NCBI GenBank assembly: GCA_963827705.1
Contig: CAWHBN010000009.1
Span: 1 to 64,000 of the forward strand
Source of the DNA: JACDAN01 sp963827705
Lineage (GTDB): Bacteria; Actinomycetota; Thermoleophilia; Gaiellales; Gaiellaceae
Length of the DNA stretch: 64,000 nt
Reading direction: 5' to 3'
In this document: positions 33,981 through 41,633 of the stretch, in pieces
Numbering within the stretch: position 1 is the first letter of the stretch
Layout of the letters: each line of letters begins with the position of its first letter
Notes under the pieces: generated by a model
Seen by the model: only the letters and a program-made list of their open reading frames with translations
What the model was told of the DNA's origin: nothing
Database searches by the model: none
Translations under genes and position numbers: made by a program

Positions 33981-35027
33981 GTGGCTGGCCGGATCGGGAT
34001 CCTCACCGGGGGAGGGGACTGCCCAGGGCTCAACGCCGTGATCCGCGCCGTCACACGCCGCTCGCTCGACCGCGGCTCAGAGATGATCGGCGTGCGGGAG
34101 GGATGGCGCGGGATGACCGACCGGCTGTTCCAGCCGCTCGACTACCGCGCGATCTCCGGCCTTTTGCCCAGAGGCGGAACGATTCTCGGCACGTCCCGGA
34201 CGAACCCCTTCAAGAGCGAGGGCGGCGTACAGAAGGTCCTGGAGACGCTGAAGGCGGAGAGCTTCGACGCGCTCGTCGCCGTCGGCGGGGAGGACACGTT
34301 GGGAGTGGCCGCCCGGCTCTACGCCGAGCACGAGTTCCCGGTCGTGGGGGTCCCGAAGACGATCGACAACGATCTCTCCGGCACGGACTACACATTCGGC
34401 TTCGACACGGCGGTCTCGATCGCAACGGAGGCGATCGATCGGTTGCACACGACGGCCGAGTCCCACAACCGCGTGATGGTCGTCGAGGTGATGGGACGCC
34501 ACACCGGGTGGATCGCGGTCGTGAGCGGGATTGCCGGCGGTGCCGACGCGATCCTGATCCCCGAGCAGCCGATCACGGTCGAGGCGGCGTGCGGCGAGCT
34601 CCGGCGGCGACACGAGCGCGGCAAGGACTTCTCCATCGTCGTCGTCAGCGAGGGGTACGAGCTGACCTACGAGTCGGGCGAGCAGCGCGCGGTCACTCAG
34701 GAGGCGGAGACGGACCAGTTCGGCCATGTCCGCCTGGGTGGCGTCGGCGAGGCGCTCGCGCGCGACATCGAAGAGCGGACGGGCTACGAGACCCGGGTCA
34801 CGGTCCTGGGCCACGTCCAGCGCGGGGGCTCGCCCACGCCGCGCGACCGCGTCCTCGCAACGCGCTTCGGGCTCAAGGCGGCCGACCTGGTCGAGGAGGG
34901 CCGCTTCGGCCGCATGGCCGCACTCCACGGTGACGCGATCGTTGACGTCGCCCTCGAGGAGGCGACGCGTCAGCTGAAGACCGTCCCGGAGGACTGGTTC
35001 GAGACAGCGCGCGCCTTCTTCGGCTGA
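33981..35027 (+). CDS. PPi-type 6-phosphofructokinase
   Basis: A 348-residue phosphofructokinase: interconverts fructose 6-phosphate and fructose 1,6-bisphosphate. The N-terminal GILTGGGDCPGLNAVIRA, the catalytic KTIDNDL and MGRHTGWIA are canonical. The phosphoryl-donor site reads GGEDT with VPKTIDND: aspartate in place of the glycine of ATP enzymes (E. coli position 104) and lysine at 124. This pair is typical of pyrophosphate-dependent enzymes such as that of Amycolatopsis, so the reaction is probably PPi-dependent and reversible. GTG has a -10 TAGGGT 6 nt upstream. Convergent with the gene to its right. Confidence 0.9.
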   Translation: MAGRIGILTGGGDCPGLNAVIRAVTRRSLDRGSEMIGVREGWRGMTDRLFQPLDYRAISGLLPRGGTILGTSRTNPFKSEGGVQKVLETLKAESFDALVAVGGEDTLGVAARLYAEHEFPVVGVPKTIDNDLSGTDYTFGFDTAVSIATEAIDRLHTTAESHNRVMVVEVMGRHTGWIAVVSGIAGGADAILIPEQPITVEAACGELRRRHERGKDFSIVVVSEGYELTYESGEQRAVTQEAETDQFGHVRLGGVGEALARDIEERTGYETRVTVLGHVQRGGSPTPRDRVLATRFGLKAADLVEEGRFGRMAALHGDAIVDVALEEATRQLKTVPEDWFETARAFFG

Positions 35028-35036
35028 TTCGAGCTC

Positions 35037-35064
35037 ATGGGGACAGGATTAATCCTGTCCCCAT
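35037..35064. repeat. Perfect 28-bp palindrome
   Basis: The half-site ATGGGGACAGGATT is followed directly by its exact reverse complement. It lies between the convergent stops of the phosphofructokinase gene and the peroxidase-like gene, 9 nt from one and 3 nt from the other, so it can terminate both. It also looks like REP-type palindromes; no second copy is in this window. Confidence 0.75.
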
Positions 35065-35067
35065 CAC

Positions 35068-36474
35068 CTAAATAAGCTCCACCAGCGGGAAGCTGCGGCG
35101 GCTCCGCGGGGGGACGACGAAGTTCTGCCGGTGCGTCGTCCGGAGCACCGAGTTCAGGCCCTGGGCCCGCGAGCGGGCCTCGAGTGGCAGCTCGGTGCCG
35201 TCCGGCAGGACGCCGTCCATGGCGAGCCGGTTCCGGCGGAAGTCGTCGCTCGACGGATTGAAGGTGATGAAGTGGAGCCCCGCGTCGGGCTGCTCCGAGT
35301 GGCGGTCGCGCTCGGGGTCCGAGGTCCAGAAGAACGGATTGTCGAGCGTGTTGAAGTCCGCGCGCAGCGGGATCGCCGAGCCCTTGGCGTAGGTCTCACC
35401 GTCGGCGCCCTTGATGTCCATCTGCAGGCGGGAGGTCGGCTGGATCGAGCCGCTGTGCCCGATCGCGCCGGTGCGGCTGAAGTCGCCCTTCAGGTCGGCC
35501 TCGGACGCAGCGTCCTCGGGAGCCTGCGGCAGCGTCTGGGCGCCCTCCCGCGCCTCGAAGCCCGGGCGGAAGGTCGTGTCCACCCTGCCGCGATAGTCGA
35601 AGTCGAGATACCACGCCTCGACGTTCTCGAACAGGTGGGAGAGGTGCATGTGCGTGCCGCCGCGGAAGTACCCGGCGCGAACGTCGACGAGGCCGAGCGT
35701 CTCGAAGCTCGCGATTCGCGACTGACCTTGCGTGTCGCGCTGGGTCGATGTGAAGCCGAGGAAGAGCTGGGAGCCCTCGGGGATCAGGTCGGCGCCCTGG
35801 ATGCCGGCTGCGGTGGCCATCTGCTTCGGCAGCCCGGGCCCGCCGGAGAACCCGCCGCCCTGAAAGCCCTTGCGGATGCTCGTCAGGTCGAACAGGCCGT
35901 CCGTGTCCGCGAACAGCGAGCGGGCCGCGTCGGCCACATGCTCCCGCTCGTCGCTCCGGAGCAGGAACGCGACGTCATTGGCCTCGAGGATCGTCGTGTC
36001 CGGGTCGCTCGGGAAGCGTTGCGCGTCCTGGAGCGCCGACACCGGCCGGTCGGCACTGGTGGATGCGCGCCGATCGACCGGAAGATGCTGCTCGGCCGGC
36101 CGCGAAACCACCCGGCGGAAGTAGGGCAGCCCCCACGCGACGGTGACCGCAAGACCCGCAGGGCTCGGCTCGTACCGAGCCTCGAGCGCGCCGAGCGCCT
36201 CCTCGAGCGCCCGCTGCGCCTCGCGGAGGTCACGGCGAGCTTCCACGGCAAGCCGGCCGGTGACCACCTGATGGTGAAGCGGCGGCTCCACCACCTCGAC
36301 GCCCTCGTGGGTGATCGCCTTCATCCCCGAGAGCAGGTACTGCTCCTCCCTCAGCTCGCCGGCCTCGGCGCGTGGCGGCGACTCGACGAGGTCGTCGACG
36401 AGCTTGTAGATCCCCGCAGCTCCGAGTGCGCCGGCGGCCGCGCCGCCCAGCAGCTCCTTCCGTGTGAGCTTCAC
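35068..36474 (-). CDS. Exported DyP-peroxidase-like protein (DUF7405-like)
   Basis: A 468-residue protein with an N-terminal TRKELLGGAAAGALGAAGI segment that resembles a Tat-type or uncleaved export signal (only one arginine, so weak). The body looks like the ferredoxin-like double-barrel of dye-decolorising peroxidases: LAVTVAWGLPYFRRVV, DVAFLLRSDE, GFQGGGFSGGPGLPKQM and FRGGTHMHLSHLFE, the last with candidate haem histidines; the classical GxxDG motif is not evident. I recall similar proteins annotated as DUF7405; this is from memory. GTG overlaps the upstream lipoprotein stop by one base. Confidence 0.55.
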   Translation of the reverse strand: MKLTRKELLGGAAAGALGAAGIYKLVDDLVESPPRAEAGELREEQYLLSGMKAITHEGVEVVEPPLHHQVVTGRLAVEARRDLREAQRALEEALGALEARYEPSPAGLAVTVAWGLPYFRRVVSRPAEQHLPVDRRASTSADRPVSALQDAQRFPSDPDTTILEANDVAFLLRSDEREHVADAARSLFADTDGLFDLTSIRKGFQGGGFSGGPGLPKQMATAAGIQGADLIPEGSQLFLGFTSTQRDTQGQSRIASFETLGLVDVRAGYFRGGTHMHLSHLFENVEAWYLDFDYRGRVDTTFRPGFEAREGAQTLPQAPEDAASEADLKGDFSRTGAIGHSGSIQPTSRLQMDIKGADGETYAKGSAIPLRADFNTLDNPFFWTSDPERDRHSEQPDAGLHFITFNPSSDDFRRNRLAMDGVLPDGTELPLEARSRAQGLNSVLRTTHRQNFVVPPRSRRSFPLVELI

Positions 36475-37121
36475 TAGGCCTGCGGCTCGATGCCTTCGAG
36501 CCCGCCGACGATCCGGTCGAGGTTCTGAAGCACCTGGCGGAACGTGAGCGGAGGGGCCACGTGCTCGCTCACCGCGTACAGCGAGCCGTTCTCGGTCCAC
36601 GCGTAGGTCACGTGCCACTGGTCGGCGTCTCGCGAGACCGTGTAGACCGTCACCGTCTTGCCGCCGACCTCGCGCGTGCCCCGCGGGTCGCTGAAGCACG
36701 GCACCGAGCGGCGGTGAGTCTTCCCGCCCGCCGAGTGCGTCTCGACGCACCGGGGAACCGCGGTCTTGCCCGGATAGCCGCGGAAGTTGACGTGGACGTC
36801 GCCGCTTCCCGCCTCGTGCCAGAGAAAGCCGGCGAGGTAGCTACGGTCCTTGCCGACCGCGACGCCGTCGCTGTTCCACTGCCCGCCGATCTCGGCGTCG
36901 ATCGGGCTCGGCATCCACGACGGGCAGTAGACGCGCGTGCCGACGTCGTCCGCGAGCTTCTGCCAGCCTGGCTTCCAGGCCGCCGGGCAGGCGGCGGGCT
37001 GCTCGCCCGCCGACGCCGTCGCCTCGACGCCGTCGTCGCCCATGGAGCAACCGGCGCTCGCCAGCGCCAGCAACACGATCAAGAGAGCCTTGCGCACCCC
37101 ACAAGAGGGTAGCCACGTCAT
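36474..37121 (-). CDS. Predicted lipoprotein of unknown function
   Basis: A 215-residue protein with a lipoprotein signal (VRKALLIVLLALASAGC; lipobox ASAGC). The mature part has about five further cysteines and tryptophan-rich strands (CPAAWKPGWQKLADDVGTRV, YTVSRDADQWHVTYAW). The ATG at 37121 overlaps the upstream stop as ATGA; a GTG at 37094 would give a shorter, more typical signal peptide. It sits between the spermidine-synthase-like gene and the peroxidase-like gene with overlaps on both sides, so the three act together. Family not recognised. Confidence 0.65.
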   Translation of the reverse strand: MTWLPSCGVRKALLIVLLALASAGCSMGDDGVEATASAGEQPAACPAAWKPGWQKLADDVGTRVYCPSWMPSPIDAEIGGQWNSDGVAVGKDRSYLAGFLWHEAGSGDVHVNFRGYPGKTAVPRCVETHSAGGKTHRRSVPCFSDPRGTREVGGKTVTVYTVSRDADQWHVTYAWTENGSLYAVSEHVAPPLTFRQVLQNLDRIVGGLEGIEPQA

Positions 37122-38731
37122 TCGATGAGCAGAAGCGCGTCGGTCGGCGCGTAGTCGTCCGTCAGCGTCGGGACTCCGGCCACCGAGACGTCTTCGTCGT
37201 ACCTATCGTTGATCGCCTTCGTCAGATCCGGCGCGCTGGGCGAATCGGCTCTGACCTCCCGCCAGCGCTCGTTGAGGAACTCCTTGGTGGGCTCCGCCTG
37301 CTCGGTGGCGACGAGCATCAGGTTGCGCACGCTGGAGTCCCCCTCGTCGCCCGGCGTCTTCACGGGGTGCACGAGCACGGTCGGGAAGGCGGTTCGGTAC
37401 GTCCGGTAGACAGACCTGAACAGTTGCGACTGCTCGCCGGTGATCGCACCGATCGTGTTCGTGACCACCACGCCGCCAGGGTTGAGCCTCGAGCGGACGA
37501 GCTCCATGAACTCCGCGGTGAAGAGGTGGAACGGGATCGCGTCGGCGTAGAAGGCGTCGATCATGATCGCGTCCCAGCGCCGGTCGTCGTCGTCCAGCCA
37601 CTGGCGGCCGTCGTCCACGTCTACCTGGATGCGCGAGTCGCGCGGCAGCGCGAAGTACTCGTGCGCAACGTCCACGACCACCGGGTCGAGCTCGACTGCC
37701 TGCAGCTGCAGGTCGGGGAAGTCCTGCCAGAGCCGCTTAGGCGACGAGGCCCCTCCGAGCCCGATGAAGAGGACGTCCTTCACCTCCGACTTGTAGGCGC
37801 GGGCGAGGTGGAAGTAGTCCGAGTACTGGAATGCCGTCGCGAACGGGCGGGCTCTGATCATCCCGCTCTGGTACGAGTTGTCGAAGCGGAGGTACCGGTT
37901 CTCCTCGTCGTCGGCGACGCTCAGCCGGTGGTACCTCGTGTCCTTGGAGTAACGGAGCGTGAGCCCGGCTGTGTCGGTCGGTTGCTGTCCGCTGACCGAT
38001 CCGGCGCGGCGGTAGAGCGGCGACCAGTTCCGCGCCTGCGCCTCGCTGATCGTCCCTCCGGTCTCGGGCGCAAGCGCGACCGCAGCGGCGGTGGCCAGCA
38101 CTGCGCCGCCCAGCGCGACAGCCGCCGTCCCGACGAGGCGCTCCGCAAGAGCGAAGAGCATGGCGGCGGCGAAGAGCGCGGCCGCCGCGATCCCGAGCAG
38201 CTGGTCGGTGCCGAACTCGGGAATGAGCCAGAACGCGGTCGCGAAGGTGCCGGCGATCGAGCCGGCGGTCGAGATCGCGAAGAGGCGGCCGGCGGTCTGG
38301 CCGAGGGTTGCCAGCGACTGCGCGTGCAGGCGGACGGCGATTGGCGCAACGCCCGCGAGGATGATGCTCGGCGCGCCGAAGAGCGCGATCGCGGCGAGCA
38401 GCGGGTTCAGCCGCGGGCCGGGATCCCACTCGACGATCGCCTCGAGGACGGGCCCGTCGAGCACAGGGATCGCAAGCACACCGAGAGCGCCGAGCCCCAT
38501 CACCGCCGCAAGCAGCCGCGGCTCAGGCCAGCGGTCGGCGAGGATTCCGCCGGCCCAGTAGCCGATCGCGAGGCCGGCGAGGACGATGCCGATCAGCGAG
38601 CCCCAGACGAACAGCGAGTTGCCGAAGAACGGCGCGAGCACGCGGCTCGCCGCGATTTCCATCCCGAGGACCACCGCGCCGGAAACGAACACGGCGCCGG
38701 CCACCGCAAAGCCATGCCGCCGAGTCGCCAC
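37118..38731 (-). CDS. Membrane-embedded spermidine synthase-like protein
   Basis: A 537-residue protein: about 7-8 hydrophobic segments in the N-terminal 230 residues (FVSGAVVLGMEIAASRVLAP, LFVWGSLIGIVLAGLAIGYW) followed by a Rossmann methyltransferase-like domain with the spermidine synthase motifs FIGLGGASSPKRL, LQAVELDPVVVDVA, VDVDDGRQWL and DAIMIDAFYAD. Such fused MFS-like/spermidine synthase-like proteins are common in actinobacteria; the true substrate is not established. The GTG at 38731 has AGGGGG just upstream and follows the glycosyltransferase stop by 11 nt. Confidence 0.85.
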   Translation of the reverse strand: MATRRHGFAVAGAVFVSGAVVLGMEIAASRVLAPFFGNSLFVWGSLIGIVLAGLAIGYWAGGILADRWPEPRLLAAVMGLGALGVLAIPVLDGPVLEAIVEWDPGPRLNPLLAAIALFGAPSIILAGVAPIAVRLHAQSLATLGQTAGRLFAISTAGSIAGTFATAFWLIPEFGTDQLLGIAAAALFAAAMLFALAERLVGTAAVALGGAVLATAAAVALAPETGGTISEAQARNWSPLYRRAGSVSGQQPTDTAGLTLRYSKDTRYHRLSVADDEENRYLRFDNSYQSGMIRARPFATAFQYSDYFHLARAYKSEVKDVLFIGLGGASSPKRLWQDFPDLQLQAVELDPVVVDVAHEYFALPRDSRIQVDVDDGRQWLDDDDRRWDAIMIDAFYADAIPFHLFTAEFMELVRSRLNPGGVVVTNTIGAITGEQSQLFRSVYRTYRTAFPTVLVHPVKTPGDEGDSSVRNLMLVATEQAEPTKEFLNERWREVRADSPSAPDLTKAINDRYDEDVSVAGVPTLTDDYAPTDALLLIE

Positions 38732-38742
38732 GGGGACCCCCT

Positions 38743-40140
38743 CTACAGCTCGTACACCGCTACCCAAGGCCCCGCCAGTTTGCCCGTCGCCGCCTGGTAG
38801 AAGCGCCGGTTCCCCTGTTGCTCGAGCTGTTCGTAGAAGCGGGAGTCCCGCGGATAGTGCGCCTTTGCTGCTGCAACCCGGTCGGCCACGGCGCCCGTGA
38901 CGACGACGTAGCCGACACCCATCCGGCGCAGTTGGGCGACGTCTCGCTCGGGATCGGGCGGGCGTCCGGGGCCTGGCAGCGCGAGCCGGTGGACACGCAC
39001 GGTGTCCGGTGTCGCGGTGGACGGATCGGCCGCGACGAGCACGCCCGGCGTCAGGTTCGCCTCCATCCAGTCGTGTGCGACGACCCGCGTATCCGTCTTC
39101 GTCAACTCTCGGGCGTCGCCGATCGACCAGACGAGCGGGATGACGAGCAGGAGCAAGGTCACCGAGGCCAGTGCCCGCACACGCCCGGCGAGCGCGCCGA
39201 GCGCCGGGACGAGCGGGAGCACGTAGCGGTCGAAGTGTGCGTCCAGAGGCAGCAGCGTCGCGAAGTAGGCGAGGACGAACGCCGCGAGGATCTTGTCGGC
39301 GTGGCTCCGCTGGATCAGCGCGAGGACCAGTCCGAGCAGGGCGACGAGGAGCGCCGGCCCCATCCCCTCCCAGAGGCGGTCGAGGAACGCGATCGGCGTC
39401 GGCCAGTCGTCCTCGAAGCCGAGCCAGCCGCGGCGGCCGAGCTCCTGCACGCGGCGAACGTCTCCGAGCGCAGAGGACAAATGGACGACGAAGAACGGGC
39501 TCGTCACCGCGAACGCAAGTGGCGCGAGCGCGGCGGAGATCGCGAGCCGGCGCCACTGGCCCCAACCGGCGACGACGAGCGGCACCAGCAGGATGAACGC
39601 GGGGTACTTGAAGCCTGCGGCGATTCCGATCGCGACTCCGGCGGCGGGCAGGCGCCGCGTGACCATCAACCCGAGCGCGACTGCGACTCCGAGGGTCATC
39701 GGCACATCCGTGACCGCCATGCGGGAGTACGCGACGTGCGTCACCTCGACGGCGGTGACCGCACCGGCGACGAACCCCGCCATCGTCCCGTACGCACGGG
39801 TGCCGAGCCACCACGCAGCCGCGATTCCGGCCAGGCCGAGAGCGATCACGACGAGCCGGCCCGCGAGGTACGACGGGTCGTCGGCCCAGCCCTGGAACGG
39901 CGCGATCGCGTACATGAGCAGGGTCGGGTAGTCGAACCACTCGGGATCGAGCCCACCGCCATGACGCATGTCCCAGGCGCGCGGGACGATGCTCTCCTCG
40001 TCCGGGTTGAGAAGCGGGAAGGGAAGCCCGTACTGGACGCCGACGAGGCGGATCGCGGCGGCGCCGACGAGGAGTGCCCCGAGGGCGAGCCACCGGTTGC
40101 CCCACCGGCTCGGCTCGGCTAACCCCCGCGCGCGGATCAG
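38743..40140 (-). CDS. GT39/ArnT-like membrane glycosyltransferase
   Basis: A 465-residue integral membrane protein of the PMT/ArnT (dolichyl- or polyprenyl-phosphate sugar) glycosyltransferase class. After the first helix (LALGALLVGAAAIRLVGV) comes the catalytic loop LLNPDEESIVPRAW with the acidic pair, then WFDYPTLLMYAIAP and about ten more helices. No ATG/GTG/TTG precedes this N-terminus in frame; the in-frame CTG at 40140 overlaps the upstream stop as CTGA and is taken as start. The ATG at 39969 would lose the first helix and the catalytic loop. Alternatively one extra G in GTGGGGC near 40105 hides a GTG start. Confidence 0.78.
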   Translation of the reverse strand: MIRARGLAEPSRWGNRWLALGALLVGAAAIRLVGVQYGLPFPLLNPDEESIVPRAWDMRHGGGLDPEWFDYPTLLMYAIAPFQGWADDPSYLAGRLVVIALGLAGIAAAWWLGTRAYGTMAGFVAGAVTAVEVTHVAYSRMAVTDVPMTLGVAVALGLMVTRRLPAAGVAIGIAAGFKYPAFILLVPLVVAGWGQWRRLAISAALAPLAFAVTSPFFVVHLSSALGDVRRVQELGRRGWLGFEDDWPTPIAFLDRLWEGMGPALLVALLGLVLALIQRSHADKILAAFVLAYFATLLPLDAHFDRYVLPLVPALGALAGRVRALASVTLLLLVIPLVWSIGDARELTKTDTRVVAHDWMEANLTPGVLVAADPSTATPDTVRVHRLALPGPGRPPDPERDVAQLRRMGVGYVVVTGAVADRVAAAKAHYPRDSRFYEQLEQQGNRRFYQAATGKLAGPWVAVYEL

Positions 40141-40706
40141 ACTTCGGGCGGGGCCGACCCGACCAGGTCGGCGATGTTCCCGGCGTAGACGATGACCGCG
40201 TCCATGCCCGCGCGCTCGAGCTCGGCGACCTGGTCGCGCGTGCTGGCGCCTACGTCAGCGATCGCAAGCTTCCCTGCCGGGACGTCCTGGAGAAGCTCCA
40301 GCGCGTCGGCGAGCGGCTCGTCGCCGTCGGCGTGCAGGACGAGCACCTCGGGATCGAGCTCCTCGAGGACGAACTCGAGGTGCTCTTCCTTGCCGATCCG
40401 CGGAGCCAGCTCCCAGTGCTCGGAGAGGTCGGGACGGATCTGCTCCAGCCACTCCCGATCCTCGCCGTCGACGTCGACGATGCAGGCGTCCGCCGCCTCC
40501 GGTGCCGGCCGCTCCGGGTGGTGGACCACCAAGATCGGAAGCTCCGTCGCGGCACGGACGGCTGCGAGGTTTTCCGCGGCCGAGACGAGCACGGCTTCGG
40601 CGCCGGCAGCCTCCGCGTCGCGCGCCGCATCGGCGCTGTCGACGCCCACGATGACGGAGATCCCGTCGCCCTCGGAGATTGCCTGGCTGAGTCGACGCTT
40701 CGTCAT
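40137..40706 (-). CDS. TIM-barrel protein related to indole-3-glycerol-phosphate synthase
   Basis: A 189-residue protein whose strand-loop pattern follows the TrpC/phosphate-binding barrel: ISVIVGVDSADAARDAEAAG, AEAVLVSAAENLAAVRA, LPILVVHHP, DPEVLVLHAD and the C-terminal LAIADVGASTRDQVAELE-RAGMDAVIV resembling the IGPS end. It is about 60 residues shorter than TrpC and lacks its catalytic lysine block, so a different reaction or a binding role is likely. It overlaps the glycosyltransferase gene (CTGA). Confidence 0.55.
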   Translation of the reverse strand: MTKRRLSQAISEGDGISVIVGVDSADAARDAEAAGAEAVLVSAAENLAAVRAATELPILVVHHPERPAPEAADACIVDVDGEDREWLEQIRPDLSEHWELAPRIGKEEHLEFVLEELDPEVLVLHADGDEPLADALELLQDVPAGKLAIADVGASTRDQVAELERAGMDAVIVYAGNIADLVGSAPPEV

Positions 40707-40751
40707 GTCCTCGGAGTCACGCCCGGCATCTTCACCGTTTCGGCGCTCTCC

Positions 40752-40802
40752 CGTGACACATTCGTGCGCGCGCCAGCACTACGATCGCATCGGGGAGGAG
40801 GC
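40752..40802 (+). promoter_or_regulatory. Intergenic promoter-like element, copy 1
   Basis: A block from CGTGACAC (40752) through a GC spacer to TACGAT (40780-40785) and, 7 nt later, GGGGAGGAGGC (40792-40802). It aligns without gaps with the element at 49719-49769. If TACGAT is a -10, the transcript would start at GGGGAGGAGG. No ORF with a start codon follows. Both neighbouring genes run leftward, so it would drive an antisense or small RNA. Confidence 0.4.
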
Positions 40803-40835
40803 GGGGGCAACCTGATCTAGATACGAAGGGCCGGT

Positions 40836-41633
40836 TCAGACGCCGATCGGGTGCCAGACGGTCTTCAGCTCCAGGAACGCTGCGATCTCGTACGGGCTCT
40901 GCCGGTCGGCACGCCCTCGGACGACCCGCTTGACGTTGTCGGCCGCCAGGCGCTCGAGCTCAGGGATCTCACCGTCGGCGCCGCCGACATCGATCGCGTT
41001 CACGTCCATGTGGCCGGCGAGCCACGGCGCGAGCTCTGCCTTGAACCCGGTGAGGATGTTCACCACCCCGCCTGGAACGTCGGAAGTCGCCAGCGCCTCC
41101 GCGAGCTCGATCGCCGCGAGCGGCGAGCTTTCCGAGGCCAGAACGACGGCCGTGTTCCCGCCGACGATCACCGGCGCCAAACGGGCGATGAGCCCGTCCA
41201 GCGCCGGCTCGTCCGGCGCGACGATCCCGACCACGCCCGTCGGCTCCGGGATCGTGAAGTTGAAGTACGGCGCCGCCACCGGGTTCGAAGTGCCGAGGAT
41301 TTGCGCGTATTTGTCGGCCCAGCCCGCGTACCAGACCCAGCGATCGACAGCCGCCTCGACCTCCTTGCGGCCCGAGCTGAGCTCGGCGAGCTCCTCCGTC
41401 CGGGACTCCATCATCTCGGCGATGCGATAGAGGACCTGTCCGCGGTTGTACGCCGTCATCCCGCGCCACTTTCCGAACGCGCCGCGAGCCGCCCGCACCG
41501 CGTCGCGAACGTCCTTCCGCGACGCGCGCGCCACGTTCTGGCCCTGTGCCTCGTACGTGCGCCCGGACTCCGACCGCGGGAAGTCGCCACCGACGAAGAG
41601 CTTGTAGGTCTTGCGGACCGGAAGCCGCGTCAT
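40836..41633 (-). CDS. Short aldehyde dehydrogenase-like protein without catalytic cysteine
   Basis: A 265-residue protein matching the first half of aldehyde dehydrogenases (YKLFVGGDFPRSESGRTYE start, WRGMTAYNRGQVLYRIAEMM, IPEPTGVVGIVAPDEPALDG, VVNILTGFKAELAPWLAGH). The coenzyme-domain end, the catalytic cysteine and the glutamate are absent, so it cannot be a normal dehydrogenase. It overlaps the full-length ALDH gene (ATGA) and follows deoC; a structural or regulatory subunit of that enzyme is the likeliest role. Confidence 0.75.
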   Translation of the reverse strand: MTRLPVRKTYKLFVGGDFPRSESGRTYEAQGQNVARASRKDVRDAVRAARGAFGKWRGMTAYNRGQVLYRIAEMMESRTEELAELSSGRKEVEAAVDRWVWYAGWADKYAQILGTSNPVAAPYFNFTIPEPTGVVGIVAPDEPALDGLIARLAPVIVGGNTAVVLASESSPLAAIELAEALATSDVPGGVVNILTGFKAELAPWLAGHMDVNAIDVGGADGEIPELERLAADNVKRVVRGRADRQSPYEIAAFLELKTVWHPIGV

